This document shows, one piece after another, positions 42,914-51,290 of a DNA stretch of 64,000 nucleotides. Under the pieces are notes generated by a model, which worked only from the letters and a program-made list of their open reading frames with translations, did not search any database and was not told the origin of the DNA. Numbering within the stretch: the stretch's first letter is position 1; each line of letters starts with the position of its first letter. Position numbers and translations under genes: made by a program. Source of the DNA: Bacillus sp. REN3 (GTDB lineage Bacteria; Bacillota; Bacilli; Bacillales; Cytobacillaceae); assembly GCF_017912555.1 (NCBI RefSeq), contig NZ_JAERSD010000003.1:186001-250000 (forward strand), in the 5' to 3' direction.

Positions 42914-44365
42914 ATGTCTTTAAAAAACTTGACTGAAAAGGAAAAGAACATTCTCATGCAGCTGTCCTATTTGGATATTCCTCCAAAATTTGAAGTGAGT
43001 GAAACAAAGCCGCGTAATATCCATGTAATCCTGAATGAAATTGAAGAAAGCGGGATTGATGTTGATAATGAGCGGATGGCCAACATCCAGGCATATCTGG
43101 AAGAAAACAAGAACTCCCCGCTTCATTCCATTAAAGTGACAGGCTATGATAACAACAACCCCAATGAAGCGAACAATTCAAACGGGAAGTCTGAATCAGG
43201 GCTTGTAGCATATTCCATCAAGGACAGTGATGGCAATGGCGCTGTCCTGTTCAGAGGGAGTGAGTCGATGGGGGATTGGGACCATATAAAGACAGACTGG
43301 ACAGGGAATGTTATCGCAGGGATTGGAATTGAAACGCAGCAGCATAAGGAAGCGATGAAATTCTATGATGCCCATATGGCCGATGTGTCGGGTCACATCA
43401 CGATATATGGCCACTCCAAAGGCGGCAATATCAGCTCACATGTCTATGTGAATAACTATGGGGAGAAAGTGGATGCCTACGTGGTCAACGGTGCACCCTT
43501 ATGGTGGTTCAGCCTAACCGATGACCAGAAAGAGGCATTGAAGGGCGACAGTTTCACCTTCATCACATACGAAGGAGATTTCGTATCGCACCTTGGATAT
43601 GCCCCCTATGTCGATAAGATTGTGAAACTCAATAAAAATCATGGAGACTATGCTAATCCATTTTATCCGCATTATGAAACAAGCGTCGATTTCAATCCTG
43701 ATGGCAGCTTTGTCAGTACACGCGGCGCGGATGAATGGATGATCACCGACATTGCTCGCGACCTTTACTACTCGATCGGCAGCACAGTCGCCTATATTGG
43801 AAATACACTCGTTGATTGGGGGAGAGATACGGCTGTAACCGCGATCAACTGGGCAAGGGAGGCAGCGATGGTAGTCAGCAGCGCTGCACTGAATATTGTC
43901 TATAACACCTACCAGGGAATGGTGAATGCAGCCAACTATGTGAGGGACCAGGCGCTGCAATTCATATCCAGGCTGCAAAATTTCGGCCGCGACCTGGTGG
44001 CGGATGCAAGAAGATTCTTTGACACCGTTGCCCAGAGCACCAGATCCATTATTTCAAGAGCCATCAAGTTCATAACAGGTGGCAGCAATCCAGTCGAGCC
44101 ATTTATTAGAGTTGACGTTTCGCGCCTATATTACTACTCGAATCGGCTTCGCGCGCTGCAGCGCCGCACCCAACAGCTTAGAGACATGATTGATGATTTG
44201 TACTTGGAGGCAGGCATACTGGGTCTTGATAATGTGCTCAAAGCGGATATCAGTCTTTCATTTGATGGAAGAATCCCGGATAGCATTGCCTACCTTAACC
44301 GTACAGCCGAGCTCCTCGACCGTAATGAAAGGTACCTGGCTGGAATGGCCAATACGCTAAAGTAG
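42914..44365 (+). CDS. Lipase with C-terminal LXG/WXG-like domain (reverse-LXG toxin candidate)
   Basis: 483 residues. An N-terminal alpha/beta-hydrolase of lipase class 3/Mbeg1-like type has the nucleophile motif GHSKGG (Ser168), preceded by AVLFRGSESMGDWDHIKTDW. A helical linker covers about residues 275-390. The C-terminal ~95 residues (VDVSRLYYYSNRLRALQRRT...YLNRTAELLDRNERYLAGM) form a WXG/LXG-like helical hairpin. This toxin-first, targeting-domain-last order matches TslA of S. aureus, a T7SS-secreted phospholipase. There is no signal peptide, so T7SS export is likely. Paralogue at 57207-58807. The ATG at 42914 follows GAGGAGTGA. Confidence 0.75.
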   Translation: MSLKNLTEKEKNILMQLSYLDIPPKFEVSETKPRNIHVILNEIEESGIDVDNERMANIQAYLEENKNSPLHSIKVTGYDNNNPNEANNSNGKSESGLVAYSIKDSDGNGAVLFRGSESMGDWDHIKTDWTGNVIAGIGIETQQHKEAMKFYDAHMADVSGHITIYGHSKGGNISSHVYVNNYGEKVDAYVVNGAPLWWFSLTDDQKEALKGDSFTFITYEGDFVSHLGYAPYVDKIVKLNKNHGDYANPFYPHYETSVDFNPDGSFVSTRGADEWMITDIARDLYYSIGSTVAYIGNTLVDWGRDTAVTAINWAREAAMVVSSAALNIVYNTYQGMVNAANYVRDQALQFISRLQNFGRDLVADARRFFDTVAQSTRSIISRAIKFITGGSNPVEPFIRVDVSRLYYYSNRLRALQRRTQQLRDMIDDLYLEAGILGLDNVLKADISLSFDGRIPDSIAYLNRTAELLDRNERYLAGMANTLK

Positions 44366-44397
44366 GGAATCCTGCGAACGAATAGGAGGCTGGGACT

Positions 44398-44589
44398 ATG
44401 AACCCTAAAGTGAAAAGCAAGATTAATAGAATCGCAACGGAAGCGAACGCGATCGCCAGGGAACTCGAAGGAATCGCACAAGGCATCGGCCATGAATTCA
44501 AAGGCATCGGTTCCGTTAAATGCGCTTCCGGTTTGCGGAACTCCGCGGAAAAATACCGATATGTAAGCAATCAAATGAGAAGAATCTAA
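44398..44589 (+). CDS. Small helical partner of lipase 1
   Basis: 63 residues, all helical: KINRIATEANAIARELEGIA, then a FKGIGSVKCASGLRNSAEKY half. The start follows AGGAGG (44384-44389) by 8 nt. It sits directly after the lipase gene and is paralogous to the broken reading frame at 56226-56372 (shared RELE, KGIG, C and L+...KY positions). It is like the LXG-associated (Lap/Tla) proteins that bind the targeting domain of T7SS toxins; that function is inferred from size and location. Confidence 0.7.
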   Translation: MNPKVKSKINRIATEANAIARELEGIAQGIGHEFKGIGSVKCASGLRNSAEKYRYVSNQMRRI

Positions 44590-44598
44590 TACCTATGG

Positions 44599-44630
44599 CT
44601 CTTTTGTAAAAGATTCCTCTTTTACAAGAG
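44599..44630 (+). other. Hairpin between the lipase cassette and WXG100 genes
   Basis: CTCTTTTGTAAAAGA and TCTTTTACAAGAG pair with a 2-nt bulge around TTCC. No T-run follows, so it may be an RNA processing or stability element that separates cassette mRNA from the WXG100 mRNA. Confidence 0.5.
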
Positions 44631-44665
44631 TTCATATAAAACCCGCTATAAAGGAGGTGATACGA

Positions 44666-44968
44666 ATGGCGAGATCCATCATGGTAGAACCAGGGAAACT
44701 TGAAACTACCGCAAGCAGGATTGAACAGCAGGCAGCTGACTATGAAAGAACCTACAAGGCCCTATACACAGAGGTCGAAGCAATGGGCTCTGCTTGGCAG
44801 GGAACCGATAACATGGCATACGTCTCTCAAATCAAAGGCTTCATGGATGATTTCCACAAGATGACCACCTTGATGAGACAATACTCTGATTTCCTGAAAA
44901 TGAGTGCCAAGACATACCGCGACACTCAATCAGAGGTAATCAACCAAGCTAAGCGATTAAGCAACTAA
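44666..44968 (+). CDS. WXG100 family T7SS protein 1
   Basis: 100 residues, typical WXG100 length. The Trp-x-Gly turn is AWQGTDN near residue 48, between two helices. The ATG at 44666 follows a perfect AAGGAGGTGAT. The C-terminal helix ends with SAKTYRDTQSEVINQAKRL, with the Y-x-x-x-D/E type signal as YRDTQSE. A likely secreted helical-hairpin substrate or partner of EssC. Its neighbour is a second WXG100 protein 30 nt later; the two may form a heterodimer. Confidence 0.9.
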   Translation: MARSIMVEPGKLETTASRIEQQAADYERTYKALYTEVEAMGSAWQGTDNMAYVSQIKGFMDDFHKMTTLMRQYSDFLKMSAKTYRDTQSEVINQAKRLSN

Positions 44969-44998
44969 TCCATCACATAACGCAGGAGGTGAAATACA

Positions 44999-45301
44999 TT
45001 GGCAGGAGAAGGAATCAAAATCTCGCTTGGCGAGGTCAGCAAAACCGCGGGCCAAATCCGCAACCTGAACCAGCAATTGTCTACAAGACTAGAAGAAATC
45101 AAGAAGGACATGAACTCCCTTTCATCTTCCTGGAATTCTGATTCTTCTGAAACCATCAGGGGTAAATTCAACGCACTTGCTCCACGTTTCGAAGAGTACC
45201 GCCAAGTAGTCGACAGTTATGCCAAGTTCCTGGATAACACCGTCACCAACTACAACACGGCTGAAACAGCCATCAACAACAACGCAAGTTCTTTCAAGTA
45301 A
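44999..45301 (+). CDS. WXG100 family T7SS protein 2
   Basis: 100 residues from a TTG after AGGAGGTGA. The turn is SWNSDSS, a W-x-S variant. The first helix is VSKTAGQIRNLNQQLSTRLE and the C-terminal helix ends in NTAETAINNNASSFK. It is of the YukE/EsxA type and probably exported as a dimer. It is followed directly by an 0.8-kb repeat array. Confidence 0.88.
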   Translation: MAGEGIKISLGEVSKTAGQIRNLNQQLSTRLEEIKKDMNSLSSSWNSDSSETIRGKFNALAPRFEEYRQVVDSYAKFLDNTVTNYNTAETAINNNASSFK

Positions 45302-45417
45302 GAGGGGTAGGGGGGCAAGCAGCATGCGCAGTTTGCCCTTCCTTTAAAATCGCTCCCTCAGGAACGGTCCCAGCCCATTGAAAAGTGCGGCTGCGGTAAC
45401 CCAACTCAAAAAGGGGC

Positions 45418-46231
45418 CAACAGGGATTAAACCGCACTCAACAGGGATTAAACCGGTCTCAACAGGGATTAAACTGTGCTCAACAGGGATTAACCGGTTC
45501 AACTGGGATTAACCGCGCTCAACAGGGATTAGACCGGTCCCAACTGGGATTAAACTGTGCCCAACAGGGATTAAACCGGTCTCAACAGGGATTAACCTGC
45601 GCTCAACAGGGATTAAACCGGTCCCAACTGGGATTAAACTGTGCCCAACAGGGATTAACCGCGCTCAACAGGGATTAAACCGCACTCAACAGGGATTAAA
45701 CTGCACTCAACAGGGATAAACCTGCACTCAACAGGGATTAAACCGGTCTCAACAGGGATTAAACTGTGCTCAACAGGGATTAACCGGTTCAACTGGGATT
45801 AAACCGCACTCAACAGGGATAAACCTGCGCTCAACAGGGATTAAACCGGTCTCAACAGGGATTAAATCGGTCCCAACAGGGATTAAATCGCGCTCAACAG
45901 GGATTAAACCGGTCCCAACAGGGATAAAATCGCGCTCAACAGGGATTAAAAAGCGTTCAACAGGGATTAACCCGGTCCCAACTGGGATAAACCTGCGCCC
46001 AACAGGGATTAACCGCGCTCAACAGGGATTAAAAAGCGCTCAACAGGGATTAAACCGGTCTCAACAGGGATTAAATCGCGCTCAACAGGGATTAACCTGC
46101 GTTCAACAGGGATTAAACTGTGCTCAACAGGGATTAACCGGTTCAACAGGGATTAACCGCACTCAACAGGGATTAAACCGCACTCAACAGGGATAAAACC
46201 GCGCTCACCTGGGATTAAACCGGTTCAACTA
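45418..46231. repeat. Degenerate ~21-nt tandem repeat array (about 40 units)
   Basis: The unit reads CTCAACAGGGATTAAACCG plus one to two bases, with variants such as CCCAACTGGGATTAAACTG; lengths 19-21 nt. The core CCAACTGGGATTA is identical to the minus-strand core of the array at 23078-24120. It has no coding frame and lies between the WXG100 genes and the FHA/phosphatase/kinase genes. The unit count is estimated from length. Confidence 0.95.
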
Positions 46232-46399
46232 GGAAGCTCTTATTGGTGAGATACCCAGTCACAATGGAAAAAAACGATATTTTCAATAAAAAAAGCTAAC
46301 AACTGCAAAAACCTGACCTTTTGCGGAAACGTTGAGCGGATTTCATCAGCAAAAATGAATCAAATCACGCATAAATTCAAAAATTGGAGTCGAAACGCA

Positions 46400-47704
46400 A
46401 TGATCAAATATGTGGAACTGAAATTAGAAAGCTATGGCATCTCAAAGTTTCTTTATTTTGAGGCGGGGAGCAAGGAGGAGATTGACGCTGGGCAAGTGGA
46501 GCAGCTGAGGGGAAGCCGGATTCCGGGGGTTCTTCCGTGTGCTGCGCTGCTTGAGGGTGATTGCTGCTACCTGCGTTATGACCTGATTTCCGATGTGACA
46601 CTTGAATATTGGAATTCCACTACCGCGACGAAGGAGAAGTTGTACAGCAGCTTCCTGAACATTGCCGAGACGCTGGCGGATGCAGAGCAAAACGGCCTGG
46701 ATCCTGCGAATTTCGTGTTCAGCCAGCAGCAAATCTTTATTGATAATTTTTCAAATAGATTAGTTTTTATCTACCTTCCTTTAAAAAATAATGTTTTTGA
46801 AAAGGTATCACTTAAAGACTTTCTAAAAGAATTGCTGTATTCGGCTCCATATGATGGAAACGGTGATCCTTCCTTTTTCGTCAAGTTCCATAATTACCTT
46901 GCTGAAGCCGGGGAGATCACACCAGCAGGACTGCTGGAGAAATTGAACGAAATCGCAGCCGAATCGGACAGCCTGCTTATGAAGCCGACGAAGCTTCCGG
47001 AGCAATTGTTCAAAACGGAATCAGGCCTTCCGGAAAGCGAGCCGAAGGCAGAAACAGCAACACCGGCTATACAGCCTCATTTTTACAGCCCAGGAAGCGA
47101 AATTCACAATGTCAAGACGAGCCTTGAAAATGGAGTCCTGACCTCTGAATATAGCAGCCAAAAGAAGGATGTCAAAACTGGACGGAAGCTGGAAATCGAG
47201 GAAGAAGTCAATTACAAGCGAATCACGCGGGCGGAGGTAGATGAGAACAACTCGCTGCTGAAGGACGCCGCTTCATTAGGGGCAACAGCAATCAATATCC
47301 AGCCGGCTCTCTCCCACCACAAGCAGGATGAGGAAAACGAGGGAACGACCGTCCTTGGCGTGTTCCCTGACGACGAGGAAGAGGGCACGACAACACTCGG
47401 ACACACGACGCCAAGGCCATTTTTGCTGGCGGTCGGAAGAAACGAAAAAATCACGATTGCCAAGGATTTTTTCAAAATCGGCCGTGACCCGATGAGAGCG
47501 GACTTCGCCTCTGACAATAAAGTGATCGGGAGGGTCCATGCCCACCTGATCTCAAACGATGGTGAATATTATTTTGAAGACAATCATTCGACAAATGGCA
47601 GCTTTGTCAATGGTGTGAAGGTATCACCGAAGGAACGGATCAAAATCAAGCATGAGGATAGGATCAAGCTGGCCAATGAAGAATTCATATTCAGGCTGTA
47701 TTAA
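46400..47704 (+). CDS. FHA-domain protein with DUF6382-type N-terminus
   Basis: 434 residues from the ATG at 46400; an in-frame ATG at 46355 would add 15 residues. The N-terminal ~190 residues (IKYVELKLESYGISKF, CCYLRYDLISDVTLEYW) match the DUF6382 domain found before FHA domains in Bacillaceae. A low-complexity linker holds two Thr motifs, EGTTVLG and EGTTTLG. The C-terminal FHA domain has IGRDP, VHAHLI and NHSTNGSFVNG, so it should bind phosphothreonine. It is followed by phosphatase and kinase genes with an overlapping TAATG. Confidence 0.82.
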   Translation: MIKYVELKLESYGISKFLYFEAGSKEEIDAGQVEQLRGSRIPGVLPCAALLEGDCCYLRYDLISDVTLEYWNSTTATKEKLYSSFLNIAETLADAEQNGLDPANFVFSQQQIFIDNFSNRLVFIYLPLKNNVFEKVSLKDFLKELLYSAPYDGNGDPSFFVKFHNYLAEAGEITPAGLLEKLNEIAAESDSLLMKPTKLPEQLFKTESGLPESEPKAETATPAIQPHFYSPGSEIHNVKTSLENGVLTSEYSSQKKDVKTGRKLEIEEEVNYKRITRAEVDENNSLLKDAASLGATAINIQPALSHHKQDEENEGTTVLGVFPDDEEEGTTTLGHTTPRPFLLAVGRNEKITIAKDFFKIGRDPMRADFASDNKVIGRVHAHLISNDGEYYFEDNHSTNGSFVNGVKVSPKERIKIKHEDRIKLANEEFIFRLY

Positions 47705-47718
47705 TGGAGGAAACAACA

Positions 47719-48486
47719 ATGGCATTTCAAGTGGCGTACTATACCGACATCGGAATCAAGAAAAAAACGAACCAGGACGGATTGCTGCTGAAGACAGCAA
47801 AGACCCCGGACGGAGAAATTGGCCTGTTTGCTATCTGTGACGGCATGGGCGGTCTTTCACATGGAGAGCTGGCGAGCGCAACGGTTGTAAGGGGCCTTTC
47901 AGACTGGTTCGATAACGAACTGCCGGACATCCTCGAAACAGAAGGGGCTGGAAAAGAAATTCCGAAAGCTTTGGCCGAACGTATCCGCGAGCTGAATGAA
48001 AAAATCATCCAATACGGGGAAGCCTCGAATACAAAACTTGGGACGACGATTACAGCGCTGTTCATCCATTATTCCAGCTACTTCATCATCCAGATCGGGG
48101 ACAGCAGGGCGTACAGCATCAACGACAGGATCACAAAGCTGACGGAAGACCAGACACTGGTGGAAAGGGAATTGAAGCGCGGCAACATTACCGCGGAACA
48201 GGCGAGGATCGACCCGCGCAGGAACGTGCTGCTCCAATGCGTCGGCGCCACGAAAAAGATCGATGTCGTGATTACCAGCGGGGAAGTGAGGGCCGGCACC
48301 CTGTATATGCTCTGTACCGATGGCTTTTACCATGAAATCGCTGAAGAAGAAATACATGTCAACCTGAATCCGCGCCATCTTCCCGATGAAACAAGGATGA
48401 AGGATAAGATTGTCGAACTAGTCGAGCTTGTGAAACAGCGCCAGGAAACAGATAATATTTCGGTCTTGTTGACGAAAGTGATGTAG
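47719..48486 (+). CDS. PP2C-family Ser/Thr phosphatase
   Basis: 255 residues. PP2C motifs are present in order: TNQDGLLL, ICDGMGGLSHGE, GTTITALFI, IGDSRAYSI, LCTDGFYHEI and DNISVLLTKV, with metal-binding Asp residues intact. The ATG at 47719 follows GGAGG (47706-47710); the ATG at 47704 overlaps the FHA gene stop. Cytoplasmic. It probably reverses phosphorylation by the kinase encoded 13 nt downstream. Confidence 0.9.
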   Translation: MAFQVAYYTDIGIKKKTNQDGLLLKTAKTPDGEIGLFAICDGMGGLSHGELASATVVRGLSDWFDNELPDILETEGAGKEIPKALAERIRELNEKIIQYGEASNTKLGTTITALFIHYSSYFIIQIGDSRAYSINDRITKLTEDQTLVERELKRGNITAEQARIDPRRNVLLQCVGATKKIDVVITSGEVRAGTLYMLCTDGFYHEIAEEEIHVNLNPRHLPDETRMKDKIVELVELVKQRQETDNISVLLTKVM

Positions 48487-48499
48487 TGGGGGAGTAACC

Positions 48500-50443
48500 T
48501 TGATTAAAATAGGCACAATCATTGATGATCGATACGAAATACTGAAGGAGATCGGACGCGGTGGTATGAGCGTTGTCTACCTGGCGATGGACAACCGGCT
48601 GAACAAATCGCTGGTGGTAAAGGATATCCGCAAGCGCAGCAACAGCAACAACGAGCTTCTGATCAACAGCCTTGTTGTCGAAGCGAACATGCTGAAAAAG
48701 CTCGACCATGGTTCGCTGCCAAAGATATACGACATCATCGAATCGGAAGGCGACATTTACGTGGTGATGGACTATATCGAAGGGGAATCCCTGAAGGATC
48801 GGCTGAAGCGGGATGGCAAGATTCCTGCGAAAGAGGTCATCGAATGGGCGAAGCAGCTGAGCGATGTACTGGGATACCTCCATTCCCGCCAACCCTATCC
48901 GATCATTTACCGTGATATGAAACCCGACAATGTCATGCTGACGCCTGAAGGAAAAATCAAGCTGATTGACTTCGGAATCGCGCGTGAATTCAAGACCGAG
49001 AACCTGTCCGACACAACCAACCTCGGGACAAAGGGTTACGCGGCGCCTGAGCAGATTTCTGGCAGGCAGACGGATGCAAGGACCGACATCTACAGCCTGG
49101 GCATTACCCTTTACCACCTGGTGACCGGGAAAAACCTGAGCGAGCCGCCGTTTGAAATCAGGCCGATCCGCGAATGGGATTCATCCCTTCCCGAAGGTCT
49201 CGAGCATATCATCAACAAGTGTACGCAGGCCGAGCCGGCCAACCGTTACCAGATTTGCGAAGAGCTAAGCTATGACCTGGAGCACATCAACAGGCTGACG
49301 AAGGGCTATAAAAATATGCTCATGAAGAGGCTCTCGATGTTCCTGATTCCGGCTATCCTGTTCCTTTCCTTTTCAGCCACATCCGTTTTTGGCTATAAAA
49401 GCATGAAAAATGAACAGTTCAAGGATTATATGAAGCTCGTCAACCAGGCTGGCATATCCTTGATGGACGGCAAGGAAAGCGAAGCGATCGCAAAGCTTGA
49501 GCACGCGATTACTACAGTAGACAACGAGCGTCCTGAAGCCTATATCAACTTACTGGATTTATATATTAATAGGGACGAGACAGACATCGGACTCGCCAAG
49601 CTGGAATCCTACATACAAGACAAATACGGGCAGGTCCACAAGAACGATGAAGTGCTATTCAAGATGGGGATGACCTATTTTGATGTGAAGCGGGATTACA
49701 ACTCCGCGTTGAAATACTTTCAGCAAGTCGATGCAAAAGAACTTCCGGATGCCCAATATTACAAATCGCTTGCCACGACGATGAGCAGCCTGAATGTCGA
49801 CTATACGAAGTTTGCCAGCGACCTGCAGGCGTTCTATCAATACAACGATGGGCTGCCAAATGACCGAAAGAAGATCGATAACTATAATTCTCTCGCCAAT
49901 ATCTATATTTCCTATAAAAGCCAGATTCCTGAAGCGAACTCCCAGGCGATCGACGTCATCAAGAAAGCAAAGGATGTGCTTGCCAAGCTGGAGAACGAAC
50001 AGCTCCAATTCAAATATGAAATGGAGTTCGAGCAGAAGATCGCCCAGGCCTACTACAGCCGCGGAGTAAACTCAGCCGATAAGGAAAGTGCCCGCAATGA
50101 CTTCGAAATGGCAATCGAGCATTATAACAACCTGCTGGATCTGAACGCGGAGGACCAGGAAGAGATCCTTGTCAGAATCGGTGTCATCTATCAGGAAATG
50201 GGAGAATTCTCACGATCAGCAGAACAATTCAACACCACGCTGAAAAAGTTCCCTGAAAGCATCAACGCCCATGTAAAACTAGGCAACCTCCTGCTCGACA
50301 TCGAACAGGCCAAAGAAGAAAGCAAACGCAACTACACCCAGGCAAAAACAATCTACCAAAAAGCCAGCAACCTAAAAGACGCAGCCAACAACGAAGCCTA
50401 CAAAAAACTAACCAGAAGAATGCAAAACCTCAACATCAAATAA
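48500..50443 (+). CDS. Membrane Ser/Thr protein kinase with extracytoplasmic TPR-like domain
   Basis: 647 residues, TTG start after GGGGGAGT. The kinase domain (about 10-265) has GRGGMSVVYLA, VVKDI with the catalytic Lys, YRDMKPDNVML, DFGIA and GYAAPEQ. One membrane helix lies at about 275-297. The ~350-residue C-terminal part consists of helical TPR-like repeats (AYINLLDLYINRDE, YFDVKRDYNSALKYFQQVDA, IGVIYQEMGEFSRSAEQF). The receptor-kinase topology places the repeats outside. Unlike PrkC it has no PASTA domains. It is the centre of the FHA-phosphatase-kinase module. Confidence 0.9.
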   Translation: MIKIGTIIDDRYEILKEIGRGGMSVVYLAMDNRLNKSLVVKDIRKRSNSNNELLINSLVVEANMLKKLDHGSLPKIYDIIESEGDIYVVMDYIEGESLKDRLKRDGKIPAKEVIEWAKQLSDVLGYLHSRQPYPIIYRDMKPDNVMLTPEGKIKLIDFGIAREFKTENLSDTTNLGTKGYAAPEQISGRQTDARTDIYSLGITLYHLVTGKNLSEPPFEIRPIREWDSSLPEGLEHIINKCTQAEPANRYQICEELSYDLEHINRLTKGYKNMLMKRLSMFLIPAILFLSFSATSVFGYKSMKNEQFKDYMKLVNQAGISLMDGKESEAIAKLEHAITTVDNERPEAYINLLDLYINRDETDIGLAKLESYIQDKYGQVHKNDEVLFKMGMTYFDVKRDYNSALKYFQQVDAKELPDAQYYKSLATTMSSLNVDYTKFASDLQAFYQYNDGLPNDRKKIDNYNSLANIYISYKSQIPEANSQAIDVIKKAKDVLAKLENEQLQFKYEMEFEQKIAQAYYSRGVNSADKESARNDFEMAIEHYNNLLDLNAEDQEEILVRIGVIYQEMGEFSRSAEQFNTTLKKFPESINAHVKLGNLLLDIEQAKEESKRNYTQAKTIYQKASNLKDAANNEAYKKLTRRMQNLNIK

Positions 50444-50448
50444 AGCAG

Positions 50449-50616
50449 CGAAGCAGGGGGCGAAGCAGGGGGCGAAGCAGGGGGCGAAGCAGGGGGCGAA
50501 GCAGGGGGCGAAGCAGGGGGCGAAGCAGGGGGCGAAGCAGGGGGCGAAGCAGGGGGCGAAGCAGGGGGCGAAGCAGGGGGCGAAGCAGGGGGCGAAGCAG
50601 GGGGCGAAGCAGGGGG
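50449..50616. repeat. Perfect 12-bp tandem repeat, 14 copies
   Basis: CGAAGCAGGGGG repeats without error fourteen times starting 6 nt after the kinase stop. The repeat length is divisible by 3, so artificial open frames (ASPP repeats on the minus strand) appear; these are not genes. Confidence 0.97.
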
Positions 50617-50661
50617 ACGGTTCTTCTGCTTCATGAAGCAGAAGAACCGTCCCCCTGCTTC
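50606..50661. repeat. Perfect 27-bp-arm palindrome containing GGGGGACGGTTC
   Basis: The arm starts GAAGCAGGGGGACGG (50606) and its exact complement ends at 50661, with a 2-nt centre at 50633-50634. The left arm includes the last 12-bp unit. It may act as a terminator-like or cruciform-forming element; there is no T-run. Confidence 0.9.
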
Positions 50662-50683
50662 AAAAATTCACTAACAGAAGGCA

Positions 50684-51274
50684 GTGAAGAAATTGGAATA
50701 TCAAATCATGTTTTACGGAGGCATGGCAGGTGCGGCCATTGCGCTTGTGGTTGCCATCCTTGTCTATGTAAAACTCAATATCCCACAGGTGATCACTGAT
50801 TTGACCGGGCGCAAATTTCCTGGAGCAGGCAGGAAGCCAGGAAAGGACGGAACGACGGGCACGAAGCCGGTCACAAAGGAAATCAATGTCCGCAAAAACG
50901 TTGAGTTGGAAGTGGCTGTTGCCTATGCTGTGGATCCTACAGAGAAAATGCTAAGCGGGCCGGTGGAACCAACTGCGTTGATGAGCGAGGCAAGCTTCGA
51001 GCCGACTGCTCTATTGACCGAGAACAAGAAACAGGGAGTCGCTCCGACCACCCTTTTATCATCGATGCACCAGGCACCAGGAACGACACCAAGCCACCCG
51101 GCAGAAACAACGATGCTGGAGGATTGGGGAGAAACATCCGTCCTGACAGCCGACCCCGACGAGACAACATTACTGGACGAATTCAATGAAACATCTGTGC
51201 TCACACATGAAGAAGAACCACGCTTTAAAAAACAAGTGGATATCGTGGTCGTCCACTCGGAGACCATCATATAA
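50684..51274 (+). CDS. Membrane protein with repeated TTxL-type threonine motifs
   Basis: 196 residues, GTG start at 50684 (a TTG at 50693 is also possible). One membrane helix (about residues 9-30) and a cytoplasmic or extracellular tail rich in Thr, Glu and Pro. Seven motifs of similar form occur: EPTALM, EPTALL, APTTLL, ETTML, ETSVL, ETTLL and ETSVL. The same pattern (EGTTVL, EGTTTL) occurs in the FHA protein encoded upstream. These look like kinase target/FHA-binding sites, as in the ETT motifs of GarA/OdhI; that is inference. No family is recognised. Confidence 0.7.
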   Translation: MKKLEYQIMFYGGMAGAAIALVVAILVYVKLNIPQVITDLTGRKFPGAGRKPGKDGTTGTKPVTKEINVRKNVELEVAVAYAVDPTEKMLSGPVEPTALMSEASFEPTALLTENKKQGVAPTTLLSSMHQAPGTTPSHPAETTMLEDWGETSVLTADPDETTLLDEFNETSVLTHEEEPRFKKQVDIVVVHSETII

Positions 51275-51290
51275 AAGGAGAATCAAAAAA

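Noticed and set aside
50398-50634. Minus-strand ASPP-repeat protein
   Set aside because: It is the translation of the perfect 12-bp repeat, antisense to the end of the kinase gene.
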